NCBI RefSeq assembly: GCF_006125015.1 | Contig: NZ_SZZN01000001.1 | Coordinates: 186,001-250,000 of the forward strand | DNA from: Roseovarius arcticus | GTDB lineage: Bacteria > Pseudomonadota > Alphaproteobacteria > Rhodobacterales > Rhodobacteraceae | DNA length: 64,000 nt | Direction of reading: 5' to 3' | Notes under the pieces: model-generated | What the model was told of the DNA's origin: nothing | Databases searched by the model: none | The model's input: only the letters and a program-made list of their open reading frames with translations | In this document: positions 36,907 through 46,715 of the stretch, piece after piece | Numbering within the stretch: the stretch's first letter is position 1 | Layout of the letters: each line of letters begins with the position of its first letter | Position numbers and translations under genes: made by a program

Positions 36907-39795
36907 TCAGACCTCCTGTTCTGTGAGGCGAGGACCACTGGTGTCGCCGGACGGATCGCTTTCGCGGGATGGGTCGATATCCATAGCGTGCTCGCTGTCT
37001 TCGACATGAGCGCGGCGCGCGAGACGCGAGAAACTCTCCAGCGACAGCATCACCGCGCCGACAACCGCAAGGAACACGCCGAGGTCAAACAGGGCGGCGG
37101 TGGCCAATTCGAACTTTTCAAACGGCGGAATGCGGACATAGACGAAATCAGAGGTTAGGAACGGCTTGCCAAAGAACCACGATCCCATCCCGGTCAGGCC
37201 GGCGATCAGCACGCCCGCGCCGATGACGCCGTGATACGGATAGCGCAGGCGCGCCGACGCCCAGCTAAACCCGCTGGCCATGTATTGCATAACCACGGCA
37301 ATTGACACGACCAGACCGGCAATGAATCCGCCGCCCGGCTCATTATGGCCGCGCAAGAAGATGTAGAAGCCGACCATCAGCACGACAGGCATGATGACGC
37401 GGGTCAGGACAACCATCATCAGCGGGTGAATGTCGCCCGCGCGCGGTTGATCTGGTTTGCGATTCAGTAGCTTGGCGCGGGCGGGGCCGGATAGCAGCGC
37501 CTCGGTCAACGCATAGATCAGCAAGGCCGCTATACCCAGCACGATGATCTCGCCGAACGTGTCAAAGCCGCGGAAATCGACGAGGATCACGTTGACCACG
37601 TTCGTGCCGCCGCCACCTTTGTAGGAGTTCGCCAAATGGAATTCTGATATGGATGCAGCCACTGGATCGCGCAGCAGATAATGCCACGACAGACCCATCG
37701 TGGCCAAACCGCCGGCGATGGCTATTGCTGCGTCGCGGGTGCGGCGCAGGACAGACGATTCGATGGGCGTGTGGTTGGGCAGGAAATTCAGAGCCAGCAG
37801 CATCAGGATGATCGTCACCACCTCTACGGTAAATTGCGTCAGGGCCAGATCAGGCGCGCTGAAATGGACGAACGCAATGGACACCATCAGGCCGACGATA
37901 CCGATCAGAATTAGCGACAACAGGCGATTGCGATGAAGGAAGACCAGCCCAACAGTTGCCGCGACCAACATCAGCCATCCAGCGATCGCGATCGTGCTAA
38001 AAGGCGTCATTTCGTAGGCTGCGGGACCAACTGTGCCGGTGGTCCACGCATGCAGCCCGGCGGCCAGAACAGTGGTCGCCATGATCGCGCCGTAGCGCGA
38101 GAACGCTCCGTTATGAAGAGGCTGGATAATGCCGCGCGCCGCAGCGACGGCCAAGCCGATCACGCGGTCAAAGATGACTTTGGCCTCGGGGCGCGGGGCC
38201 GCGTCCCATAGGCGCAGCGCGGGGGTGAAGAGCGCCAGCATGATAAGGCCACCGACCACCGCAACCATCGACATGTATAGGGCCGGGGTCAGCCCGTGCC
38301 ATATCTTGAAATGCACGTCGGGCAGGGCGGCGGCATCGCCGAGGACGGCGCTTGTCACCAGTTTGACGAACGGCTCGGCGATGAAAGGCGCGAGGCCAAT
38401 CACCACCACTGGTATGATCAGCAGGGCAGGGGGCAACCACATGCCAGCGCCCGGATCGTGCGGCGAGGCAGGATAATCGTCACGCTTGGGGCCAAGAAAT
38501 ACATGCCCGATCAGGCGAAAGCAGTAGGCCGCCGAGAAAATTGAGCCAAATACCGCCAAAGTAGGGACCAGCCACGGCGCGGCGAAGAGCGTGGTGTGAT
38601 AGGCCTCCTCCAGCATCATTTCCTTGCTGAGAAAGCCGTTAAGCAGCGGAATTCCTGCCATCGATAGCGCAGCCAATGTGGAAATTACAAAGGTGATCGG
38701 CATCAGATGTCGCAGCCCGCCAAGGCGGCGAATGTCGCGGGTATGCGTCCCGTGGTCGATGATGCCGGCGGACATAAACAGCGCCGCCTTGAACGACGCA
38801 TGATTGAGAATGTGAAACACAGCCGCCATCGCGCCAAAGGCTGTGCCGGTGCCCAGCAGCATCGTGATCAGGCCCAGATGACTGACGGTCGAGAAGGCGA
38901 GCAGCGCCTTGAGGTCATGCTTGAATAGCGCGATGACCGCGCCCAGAACCATGGTAATCAGGCCCGTGCCGGTGACGATGACGAACCATTCCGGCGTGCC
39001 AGATAGCACCGGCCACATGCGCGCCATCAAGAAGATGCCCGCCTTTACCATTGTCGCCGAATGCAGATAGGCCGACACAGGCGTCGGTGCGGCCATCGCG
39101 TGCGGCAGCCAGAAGTGGAAGGGGAACTGCGCGGATTTTGTGAAGCAGCCCAACAGGATAAGTATCAGCGCAGGGACGTAGAGCGGCGACTCCTGAACAA
39201 GCTCCCGGTTCTGCAGAATGACGCTAAGATCATAGCTGCCGACAATCTGGCCAAGGATCAGCATCCCCGCAATCATTGCCAGCCCGCCCATTCCTGTGAC
39301 CGTCAGCGCCATGCGCGCGCCCTGACGCCCTTCGGGCAGATGCTTCCAATAGCCGATCAGCAGGAAGGACGATAGCGACGTCAACTCCCAAAAGATCAGC
39401 AAGAGCAGGATGTTATCCGACAGGACAATGCCTACCATCGCGCCTTGGAATAGCAGCAGATAGGTGAAAAATTCGCCCATGTTGTCGCCGCGCGCGAGGT
39501 AGTAGCGTGCGTAGGCGATGATGAGCAGACCGATACCCAGAATGAGGCACGCGAAGAAGAAGCCGAGCGGGTCCAGCATCAAATTCACGTTCAGCCCGAT
39601 GGCGGGCAGCCAGTCGATACCGGCTGTCACCACCTCGCCGGCCAATACGGCGGGCGCGTTGGTCAAAAGGCCAATCAGAGTGGCCGCCGTGACGGTAAAA
39701 GTCACCCCGGCACAGGCACTGCGGCCTGCGGAGTTCATGAGACCGGGTAGCAATGACCCCAGAAAGGGAAGCAGGGCGATAAGGAAGAGGGACAC
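36907..39795 (-). CDS. mnhA: Na+/H+ antiporter subunits A and B, fused (MrpAB/MnhAB)
   Basis: 962 residues. Residues 1 to about 790 are MrpA, a NuoL-like subunit (LLIFWELTSLSSFLLIGYW with the conserved Glu; KSAQFPFHFWLPHAMAAPTP with the conserved Lys) plus the MrpA-specific extension and MbhD-like segment (FTVEVVTIILMLLALNF). About 800-940 is MrpB (TRVIMPVVLMVGFYIFLRGH, then EPGGGFIAGLV). The fusion explains why no separate mrpB is present, as seen in the group 2 Mrp systems of many proteobacteria. It is the first gene of the operon; it exchanges Na+ (and perhaps Li+ or K+) for H+ in marine or alkaline conditions. Confidence 0.96.
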   Translation of the reverse strand: MSLFLIALLPFLGSLLPGLMNSAGRSACAGVTFTVTAATLIGLLTNAPAVLAGEVVTAGIDWLPAIGLNVNLMLDPLGFFFACLILGIGLLIIAYARYYLARGDNMGEFFTYLLLFQGAMVGIVLSDNILLLLIFWELTSLSSFLLIGYWKHLPEGRQGARMALTVTGMGGLAMIAGMLILGQIVGSYDLSVILQNRELVQESPLYVPALILILLGCFTKSAQFPFHFWLPHAMAAPTPVSAYLHSATMVKAGIFLMARMWPVLSGTPEWFVIVTGTGLITMVLGAVIALFKHDLKALLAFSTVSHLGLITMLLGTGTAFGAMAAVFHILNHASFKAALFMSAGIIDHGTHTRDIRRLGGLRHLMPITFVISTLAALSMAGIPLLNGFLSKEMMLEEAYHTTLFAAPWLVPTLAVFGSIFSAAYCFRLIGHVFLGPKRDDYPASPHDPGAGMWLPPALLIIPVVVIGLAPFIAEPFVKLVTSAVLGDAAALPDVHFKIWHGLTPALYMSMVAVVGGLIMLALFTPALRLWDAAPRPEAKVIFDRVIGLAVAAARGIIQPLHNGAFSRYGAIMATTVLAAGLHAWTTGTVGPAAYEMTPFSTIAIAGWLMLVAATVGLVFLHRNRLLSLILIGIVGLMVSIAFVHFSAPDLALTQFTVEVVTIILMLLALNFLPNHTPIESSVLRRTRDAAIAIAGGLATMGLSWHYLLRDPVAASISEFHLANSYKGGGGTNVVNVILVDFRGFDTFGEIIVLGIAALLIYALTEALLSGPARAKLLNRKPDQPRAGDIHPLMMVVLTRVIMPVVLMVGFYIFLRGHNEPGGGFIAGLVVSIAVVMQYMASGFSWASARLRYPYHGVIGAGVLIAGLTGMGSWFFGKPFLTSDFVYVRIPPFEKFELATAALFDLGVFLAVVGAVMLSLESFSRLARRAHVEDSEHAMDIDPSRESDPSGDTSGPRLTEQEV

Positions 39796-39933
39796 GCGAA
39801 CTCCTGATCTTTGGCCTTGGCCGACCGGTCATAAATGAGTGACTTTTGCCCCGGCCTCAAGCAAAACCGACAGAAAATCGGACAAATGACAGCAAGGACG
39901 ATTGCAGCCGACCGCCAGCAACGTCGTGGTCGG

Positions 39934-42666
39934 TTAGCGGGACACTGCAGCACCGTTCAGGCATTTGCTTATAGCGGCCAGCAGGTCATCGCGCGAAATC
40001 GGTTTCATCAGCCGCGGATCGCCGTCCTGCAGCGCCTCGTCCTGCGCTGTTGAATCGGGGGCATAGCCAGACAGAAAGATGAAGGGCATACTTGGCCTCA
40101 GGCGGCGGCAGGCTTGGGCGAACGCAGGGCCCTGTAGGCGGCCCGGCATGACGATATCGGTCACCACCAGATCGAAATCCCGAGCGGTCTTAAATAATTC
40201 AAAACCGGCATCGCCGTTCATTGCGGTCAGTACGTCGTAGCCTGCACTCAATAATATGCGCTCCAACACCAGCATGACTTCGGGGCGGTCCTCGACCAGC
40301 AGGACCCGTGCTTTGGTCGCCTGAATTTCGGGCGTGGCGGCGGCCTCGACGGGGGTTGCGCTTGTCGCCTCCTGCGCCTCGGCGCGAAAGTAGAGGCAAA
40401 AACATGTGCCTTGGCCTTGGACCGAGCGGACGCGGATGGTGCCGCCTGATTGGCGCACGAACCCCTCGACCATGGACAAACCTAGACCGCTGCCCTTGCC
40501 GACTGGCTTGGTCGTAAAGAACGGATCATAAATCTGCTCAATCACCTCGGGCGCGATGCCTGCGCCATCGTCGCTGACCGATACCATGACGTAGCATCCG
40601 GGCGATACCGTCTCGGCCGGATGATCAAAGTAGCCGTCGTCGATCCTCACATTCTGCGTCTCGATTTTGAGCGTGCCACCGCTAGGCATCGCGTCGCGGG
40701 CGTTCAGCACCAGATTAAGCAGCGCATTTTGCAATGCGCTACCATCGAGGCGCACCGGGTCGATCCCCGTTGGCAGGTTTGCCTCGATCACCACATTTGA
40801 CTCGATTGCCCGCCGCATCCAGCGCTCGGTTTGACGCACTGTCTCGTTAATATCGACGATCTTGGGCGCTAGTTGCGCCTTGCGCGCATAGGACAGCATG
40901 CTGCCGGTCAGGTCCGCCCCCTGCCTAACTGCGTCCAGCGCGGTTGCAATCAGGCCGCGCGCCTCAGTGGGGTCCGCCGGGGCACCGCCCGGCTGGCTGA
41001 CCTCCATATCCAGCAGCTCGAGGTTGCCCATGATGACAGCTAGCAAATTATTGAAATCATGCGCAACTCCACCTGTAAGCTGGCCGACCGCCTCCATTTT
41101 TTGCGCCTGCCTCAGTTGCCTTTGACGCGCGCGTTTCTCGGTGATGTCCTCAACAACGGCGATCACGCCGTCGCCGCTGGTAGGGATCGCCGCCTGCGCA
41201 AAGGTGCGACCATCGCCAAGGGTTTCCACCCAGTTCTGAGGGCTTTTTCTGGCCTGCGCCAACCGACTGGCAATGTTGCCGCCTGCATCGCCGGGATCGC
41301 TGCTGTCGCGGGACGCTTTCAGAATATCGGCAAACTTTGTGCCGGGCACCAAAATGGCAGCGCATCGCGGCTGCATGGTCGCATAGAGGCTGTTCCACAT
41401 CACCAGCTTGAGTTCCGAATCGAAATAGGCGACCCCGACAGGCAACGCCTCGCTACCCTCGAAAAGGATCTCTTTGAGCCTGCGCAGCGACCGCTCGGTT
41501 TTCTTGCGCTCTGTTATGTCCAGGTTTGTGCCCACCATCCGCGTGACTGTGCCGTCGCGCACAACAACGAATGCGCGGGTCAGGACATCTACCCAGTGGC
41601 CATCCTTATGACGCAGTCGAAATTCCGTCTCGGCGGCGGGCCCTTCCTGTGCGCCTGCAGTCAGGCGCGCAGGATCGACCAAATGGCGATCCCCGGGGTG
41701 GACTAAGTTGAGTATCGCTGTGGCGGATACCTCTACTTCGCCGGGGGCGTATCCCATCATCGTGTACCAGCGAGGCGCCAGATAGACGTCGCCGGACGCG
41801 ATATCCAAATCCCACAGCCCATCATTAGCTCCCTGCATCGCGAGCGAGAAACGCTCTTCGCTGATTTGCAATTGGCGGCTTCGTTCTGCCACGTGACGCT
41901 CCAGATTGGTGTTCAGTGCGTGCAATCGTTCGCGCATTTCGACGACATCGGTGATGTCGTCTTCGTTCAACACCGCAACGGCATCGCCGGTTGCCGGATC
42001 GCGTCCCTGATGGGCCCTGACGCGGTGGATGCGGTGGCCAGCCGCGGTCTGCACCGCCAATTCCGCGTCGAAGTCTTTGAATTGCGCAATGTCTGCCAGT
42101 AGTGACGCGGCAGCGCCCGGCGCGCTTAATCGCTGTGATAGGTGGCCTATCTGCGAGCCTGTGGCGCTGGGGTCTGGCCCGCCATAACAGGCAAACGCAT
42201 GAGCGTTCTGCGTGAGCAACGCGCCGTCCATCGCATACATACTGAGCATGGCCGCTGCGTAGCGCACGCTTTCCTGCAGGCGGGCGGATTGAATGTCGGT
42301 TTGGGGCCCGGTGATATGGGAGGCTTCGACAAAAAGCGCCGCGCGCCCGTCTTCAATTTCAATCGACCGGCAGGACAGCGTCAAACGTACGGGGGCCCCG
42401 GCTGGATAGAGCGTCCAAGTTTCATAAATTTTGCCTGACTTGCCCAATTCCTGCAAAGTCTGGCGCAAGCGCAGATGAACTGTATCGCTATCGGTGGAGA
42501 AGTCGCGCGCGCGCAGCGCGTCCATGCTTCCCGCCTTCCAAAATTCCAATGCCGCGTCGTTGCCCCACCAGATGCGGTACCGGTCCAGATCAAATACCCA
42601 AATCGGAACGCTTAGATGGGCAAACATTTCCAGTTCCGAAGGGGTGCGCGCGCTCAAATGTGTCAT
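39934..42666 (-). CDS. Hybrid sensor histidine kinase with PAS domains and C-terminal receiver
   Basis: 910 residues from ATG 42664-42666; upstream codons are open for 15 more residues. There is no clear membrane helix, so it is probably a soluble sensor. The order is: PAS-like region (about 10-240), PAS/PAC (ISEERFSLAMQGANDGLWDL to GTNLDITERKKTE, about 270-400), a third PAS (about 410-520), HisKA with GGVAHDFNNLLAVIMGN (phosphorylated His), HATPase (N box LVLNARDAMPSGG, G boxes SDDGAGIAPE and GKGSGLGLSMVEG), then a receiver with Asp in DFDLVVTDIVMPG. The AHDFNN variant is that of the HWE/FixL-like hybrid kinases. No separate regulator gene is near. It lies upstream of the Mrp operon on the same strand, 138 bases apart; control of Mrp is not shown. 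Confidence 0.92.
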   Translation of the reverse strand: MTHLSARTPSELEMFAHLSVPIWVFDLDRYRIWWGNDAALEFWKAGSMDALRARDFSTDSDTVHLRLRQTLQELGKSGKIYETWTLYPAGAPVRLTLSCRSIEIEDGRAALFVEASHITGPQTDIQSARLQESVRYAAAMLSMYAMDGALLTQNAHAFACYGGPDPSATGSQIGHLSQRLSAPGAAASLLADIAQFKDFDAELAVQTAAGHRIHRVRAHQGRDPATGDAVAVLNEDDITDVVEMRERLHALNTNLERHVAERSRQLQISEERFSLAMQGANDGLWDLDIASGDVYLAPRWYTMMGYAPGEVEVSATAILNLVHPGDRHLVDPARLTAGAQEGPAAETEFRLRHKDGHWVDVLTRAFVVVRDGTVTRMVGTNLDITERKKTERSLRRLKEILFEGSEALPVGVAYFDSELKLVMWNSLYATMQPRCAAILVPGTKFADILKASRDSSDPGDAGGNIASRLAQARKSPQNWVETLGDGRTFAQAAIPTSGDGVIAVVEDITEKRARQRQLRQAQKMEAVGQLTGGVAHDFNNLLAVIMGNLELLDMEVSQPGGAPADPTEARGLIATALDAVRQGADLTGSMLSYARKAQLAPKIVDINETVRQTERWMRRAIESNVVIEANLPTGIDPVRLDGSALQNALLNLVLNARDAMPSGGTLKIETQNVRIDDGYFDHPAETVSPGCYVMVSVSDDGAGIAPEVIEQIYDPFFTTKPVGKGSGLGLSMVEGFVRQSGGTIRVRSVQGQGTCFCLYFRAEAQEATSATPVEAAATPEIQATKARVLLVEDRPEVMLVLERILLSAGYDVLTAMNGDAGFELFKTARDFDLVVTDIVMPGRLQGPAFAQACRRLRPSMPFIFLSGYAPDSTAQDEALQDGDPRLMKPISRDDLLAAISKCLNGAAVSR

Positions 42667-42943
42667 GATCTCGCTCTTCGGTGGAATTGCCGTGCGATCG
42701 CCCCGCCGCAAGGGTGTCGGACCATCTCGACATCTTTTGCCGGGATTACAACCTTTAGGCGATTGCCAAAGTCTAATGACACTTGCCTCTGCGTCAACAG
42801 TCCAAAACCCGTTATCGCGCGGATTGCACCAATCTGAGGGATAAATAGGCTTGCCCCCGCAAGAAACGGCATTTCTTCAGCGGCGGGTTGAGTAGGCAAC
42901 GGAAGGCTTGACCGCCCTCTTTGCTCAAACATGAGGCTCCAAG

Positions 42944-45130
42944 TCAGCGTATCGGCAGCGGATCTCCCATGTCAGACATCACCTGCCTCAGTCCGGCCGC
43001 GATCTCTTGCGTACCGGCGCTGGCGGCGGTTTCCAACACTTTTGAGATGCTGGGCGATGCCTCGGCCCCCGTAACGCGCGCAATTGGCTGGTCCAGCCAG
43101 TCGAACACGCGGCGCTGCAATGCGTCTGCCAGCCACCCTCCGTATGAGGTGCCTTGTGCGCCCTGCTCAACGATCAACACATTGTTGGTCTTGCGAATTG
43201 ATGCCTCTATTGTGTCCCAATCCAGCCCCGCGCGGTCCAGGCTACGCAGGTCGATGACCTCAGCATCAACGCCCAGCTCTTCAACCACTAGGCGCGTTTT
43301 CTCGACCATCGCCAGATAGGTTAGCACGGTCAGCTTTGAACCGGGGCGCACTACCTTGGCCTTGCCCAGCGGAATGATGTAGTCAAAATCATCAACCGGT
43401 GCAGCGCCCTTCGCGCCGTAGAGTTCCACATGCTCCAGCACCAAAACTGGATCGCGGCAGAGAAGCGCGGCGTTCATTAGCCCCACGTAGTCGAACGGTG
43501 TGGATGGCGCGACGATGCGCCAGCCGGGCGCGGTGGCAAAGATCCCGGCCGGGTCCATCGAGTGCTGCGAGCCATAGCCGGTGCCAATCGCCACCTTGGT
43601 GCGCAGGACCAGCGGCATGTCGGCATCACCGCCGAACATATGGCGGAACTTGCCAATTTGGTTAAACACCTGATCGGCGGCGACCCACATGAAATCGGGA
43701 TACATGAACTCGATGACGGGACGCACGCGCCCATCGGCGGCCATGCCCGCCGCGATCCCGGTAAAGGCATTTTCGCTGATCGGTGTGCCAAGAATGCGGT
43801 CTGGGAACGCATCGGTCAGCCCGCGGGTCGCGCCGTTGGTGCCGCCCTTTAGGCGGTGCACGTCCTCGCCCAGAACAACGATGCGCGCGTCTTGCTCCAT
43901 CCGGCGGTGCATGACGTCGGCGACCGTATCGACAAATCGCGCCTCGTGCAGAGCGCCGTCAAAGTTGGCCTCTTCGGCGGTGCGTACGCCGTCGAACTCG
44001 GACAGATCACCGCGCAGACCAGCATCGCGAAAGTTTTCCTCGGGCCAGAGGGCGGGAATAATCCGGGGCTTGCCATCCACCTCTTCGATCAACTCGCTTG
44101 CTACATCAGCCATCAACGCCACCGAGCGGCCGCGCAGCGCGGTAATGTCGTCCTCGCCCAGCACTTGCCGCTCCATCAGATTGCGCGCCATCGCGTCTAG
44201 CGGATCGCGGGCGCGCCATTCGGCTTCTTCGGCCTTGTCGCGATAGCCGAATGCGCTGCCGGGCAGGGGGCCGTTTTGGTGGAAATAGCGGTAGAGGTCG
44301 GCCTCGATCACCGTGGGGCCGTCCCCGGCGCGCATGATCTCGTTCGCAGCCATGGACGCATGATAAACGGCGATGGGGTCCATCCCGTCAACTTTGAATG
44401 CCGGGATGCCAAAGGCCAGCCCGCGCGACGAAAGGCGCGGCTCGGCGGTGGATTCCTCGACCGTTGTGGACACCGCATAGCGATTATTTTCGATAAAAAA
44501 GCAAATCGGTAACTTCCACGCGGCGGCAATGTTCATCGTCTCCAGCACAGATCCGATGTTAGTCGCGCCGTCGCCAAAGTAGCTATAGACGACGCGGTCC
44601 GTGCCCGCGTTTCGATGCGCCCATGCCGCGCCCGCTGCCATTGGGACGCCGCCGCCTACGATTGCGTTGGTGCCGAGGTTGCCCGCCTCCTCCCACCGCA
44701 AATGCATTGAGCCGCCGCGCCCCCGGCAGAAGCCTTGGGCGAGGCCCATGATTTCGGCCATTGTGCGTTTCGACAGATCGCGAATATCGCCAGAGAAGTC
44801 GTCCGTCGCGGAAATGCGGCTAGCCAAATGCCTCAGCGATTTTGCCAAAAACTGGTGATGCGCCCGATGTGATCCATTGACCTGATCGCCGTCCTTCAGC
44901 GCCATAGCTGAGCCGACAGCGCCGCCCTCCTGCCCGATGGCCGAGTGCGCGGGGCCATGCACCAGTTGCTGCCCGGCAAGGTCCAACACCTTTTCCTCGA
45001 ACGCTCGGATGAGGTGCAACTGGGCAAGGATCGTGCAGCCCGTCCCGGGATCGATAGCATTGCGATCAGCGTCTGTGACGATGACCTCGCGCCAAAATGC
45101 GAGTGGTTTCAGGTCGTGAAATTCGGGCAT
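42944..45130 (-). CDS. Fused E1 alpha-beta thiamine pyrophosphate dehydrogenase
   Basis: 728 residues. Residues 1 to about 370 are an E1-alpha: SHRAHHQFLA, AIVGGGVPMAAGAAWA, and the TPP motif GDGATNIGS with NN 26-30 residues later (FFIENNRYAV). From about 400 on it is an E1-beta: GEDVHRLKGG, GTPISENAFTGIAAGMA, then VIEFMYPDFMWVAADQ and VIDLRSLDRAGLDWDTI. Such enzymes decarboxylate a 2-oxoacid (or acetoin-type ketone) and normally hand the acyl group to a lipoyl E2. No E2 or E3 gene is in the window, so it must borrow them or act differently. It is the last gene of the 12-gene operon, 18 bases after an SDR gene. Confidence 0.93.
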   Translation of the reverse strand: MPEFHDLKPLAFWREVIVTDADRNAIDPGTGCTILAQLHLIRAFEEKVLDLAGQQLVHGPAHSAIGQEGGAVGSAMALKDGDQVNGSHRAHHQFLAKSLRHLASRISATDDFSGDIRDLSKRTMAEIMGLAQGFCRGRGGSMHLRWEEAGNLGTNAIVGGGVPMAAGAAWAHRNAGTDRVVYSYFGDGATNIGSVLETMNIAAAWKLPICFFIENNRYAVSTTVEESTAEPRLSSRGLAFGIPAFKVDGMDPIAVYHASMAANEIMRAGDGPTVIEADLYRYFHQNGPLPGSAFGYRDKAEEAEWRARDPLDAMARNLMERQVLGEDDITALRGRSVALMADVASELIEEVDGKPRIIPALWPEENFRDAGLRGDLSEFDGVRTAEEANFDGALHEARFVDTVADVMHRRMEQDARIVVLGEDVHRLKGGTNGATRGLTDAFPDRILGTPISENAFTGIAAGMAADGRVRPVIEFMYPDFMWVAADQVFNQIGKFRHMFGGDADMPLVLRTKVAIGTGYGSQHSMDPAGIFATAPGWRIVAPSTPFDYVGLMNAALLCRDPVLVLEHVELYGAKGAAPVDDFDYIIPLGKAKVVRPGSKLTVLTYLAMVEKTRLVVEELGVDAEVIDLRSLDRAGLDWDTIEASIRKTNNVLIVEQGAQGTSYGGWLADALQRRVFDWLDQPIARVTGAEASPSISKVLETAASAGTQEIAAGLRQVMSDMGDPLPIR

Positions 45131-45148
45131 ATCTGGTCCTTTCGTGAC

Positions 45149-45892
45149 CTAGGCCACCATGTAGAGGCCGCCATTGACCTGGATCGTCTCACCGGTGACA
45201 AAACTGGCCGCGTCGCTGCATAGGAACGCGGCGACGCTGGCCACCTCTTTCGCTTGGCCGAGGCGGGCGAGGGGCGTCGATTTCAGTGTCTCATCGCCGC
45301 GTGTTTTCATCAGATCGCCAATCATGGCAGTGTCGATAATGCCGGGCGCAATAGCGTTGCAACGGATATGCGGCGCCAATTCGCGCGTGAGGCTGCGCAT
45401 CAGCGCACCGACCGCGCCCTTGGCTGCGGCGTAATGCGCATTGGTCTGTGCGCCGCGATGCGGGGCAAGGGAGGTGAGGAAAGTGATCGCGCCACCCGGT
45501 TTCAGATGCGGCACCGCGCGGCGACAGATATAGAACACACCGTCGAGGTTGATCGACATGGTGCGCCGCCACTGATCATCGGTCATGTCCGCAAACGGCT
45601 GGGCCGGATAGATGCCCGCGCCGGGGATGAGAAAGTCGATGCCGCCAAAGCGCGAGGCGGCGAGATCGACCAGTGCCAGCGCGTCCTCAGGGTTGGCAGC
45701 GTCGCCCGCCAGCGTTGCGATACGCGCGCCGCCCAGCTCGCCTGACAATGCTTGCAGCGCATCTGCGTTCCAATCGCCCAGCACCAGATTGGCCCCCGAG
45801 GCATGAAAGAGCTTCGCGATAGTGCGCCCGATGCCGCCCGCCGCGCCGGTCAGGACCAGCGTGCGATCTGTGAAATCGAAGCTCGCATTCAT
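45149..45892 (-). CDS. SDR-family dehydrogenase (first of three in the operon)
   Basis: 247 residues from ATG 45890-45892, with GGAAGG upstream. NAD(P)-dependent short-chain dehydrogenase/reductase: cofactor motif TGAAGGIG with Asp (LVLGDWNADAL), which favours NAD+; catalytic Ser in ITFLTSLAPHRG, then YAAAK. The usual NNAG is IPGAG. The C-terminus ends FVTGETIQVNGGLYMVA, like 3-oxoacyl-ACP reductase relatives. It probably oxidises a secondary alcohol intermediate of the pathway. Gap to the preceding SDR gene is 16 bases. Confidence 0.9.
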   Translation of the reverse strand: MNASFDFTDRTLVLTGAAGGIGRTIAKLFHASGANLVLGDWNADALQALSGELGGARIATLAGDAANPEDALALVDLAASRFGGIDFLIPGAGIYPAQPFADMTDDQWRRTMSINLDGVFYICRRAVPHLKPGGAITFLTSLAPHRGAQTNAHYAAAKGAVGALMRSLTRELAPHIRCNAIAPGIIDTAMIGDLMKTRGDETLKSTPLARLGQAKEVASVAAFLCSDAASFVTGETIQVNGGLYMVA

Positions 45893-45908
45893 GGTGTTAC
45901 CTTCCCCC

Positions 45909-46703
45909 TCAAAACGTTCGCGCCAGAAAGCCGCCATCTGACAAATGCGCGTGACCCGTGATAAAAACGGCGGCGTCAGAGGCTAGATAAACAGCCATCT
46001 CGGCCACTTCTTCGGGCGTGCCCATGCGGCCCATAGGCGTGCGCGCCTCGATGGCGGGCAGATCCAGCTTTCCGTTGCCGATCAGCTCATCGGTCAGGGC
46101 GGTGCGAATGTAGCCGGGGCAAATCGCGTTGACGCGGATGCCGTGCGGCGCCCATTCACCTGCCAGCGTTTCGGTCAAGGAAATGACGCCTGCCTTGGCC
46201 GCGCAGTAGGCCGCGCGGCGCGGCGACGCGGCGAGGCCCCACATCGACGCAGTGTTCAGTATAACGCCGCCGCCTTGTGCGATCATGCGTTTGGCGACTG
46301 CCTGCGCGCAGATGAACGTGCCCGTAAGGTTGACGTCGATGGCGCGCCGCCATTCGTCCAGCGTGAGTGCTGTGCTGGGCCGGTTCATTGAAATACCCGC
46401 GTTGGTCAGCAATATGTCGATGCTGCCAAAGGCCCCCTCGCAAGCGGCGCAAGCGGCCTCAACATCGGCCTCATCGGTGACGGAACCGGAATGGGTCTCA
46501 ACCCGCACTTCGGGGAATTGGGCGCGCAATTTCGCGGCGGCCTCGACCAGCGCAGCCCCGTCCATGTCCATTAGCAGTAAGTGCGCGCCGTGCCGGGCAA
46601 ATGACTGCGCCATGGCATAGCCAATCCCTTTGGCGCCGCCCGTGTTCAGCACGGCGCGCCCCTTGAGGCCGGGATAGGTGGCAGGTGCAAATTCTCGTTT
46701 CAT
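45909..46703 (-). CDS. SDR-family dehydrogenase (second)
   Basis: 264 residues. Cofactor site NTGGAKGIGYAMAQS (the usual TGxxxGIG with Asn-Thr-Gly-Gly) and an acidic residue after strand 2 (LLLMDMDG), indicating NAD+. NAG, Ser (ILNTASMWGLA) and YCAAK complete the catalytic set. It ends VFITGHAHLSDGGFLAR. It differs enough from the other two SDRs to act on a separate intermediate. It lies 12 bases behind the GMC gene and 16 bases ahead of the next SDR gene. Confidence 0.9.
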   Translation of the reverse strand: MKREFAPATYPGLKGRAVLNTGGAKGIGYAMAQSFARHGAHLLLMDMDGAALVEAAAKLRAQFPEVRVETHSGSVTDEADVEAACAACEGAFGSIDILLTNAGISMNRPSTALTLDEWRRAIDVNLTGTFICAQAVAKRMIAQGGGVILNTASMWGLAASPRRAAYCAAKAGVISLTETLAGEWAPHGIRVNAICPGYIRTALTDELIGNGKLDLPAIEARTPMGRMGTPEEVAEMAVYLASDAAVFITGHAHLSDGGFLARTF

Positions 46704-46715
46704 ATCAGTGCCTCT

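Noticed and set aside
42667..42943. A minus-strand 89-codon frame (42663-42932) between the histidine kinase and the E1 gene
   Set aside because: No ribosome site, no domain, and overlap with the kinase start. The stretch has some short inverted repeats but nothing I can name.
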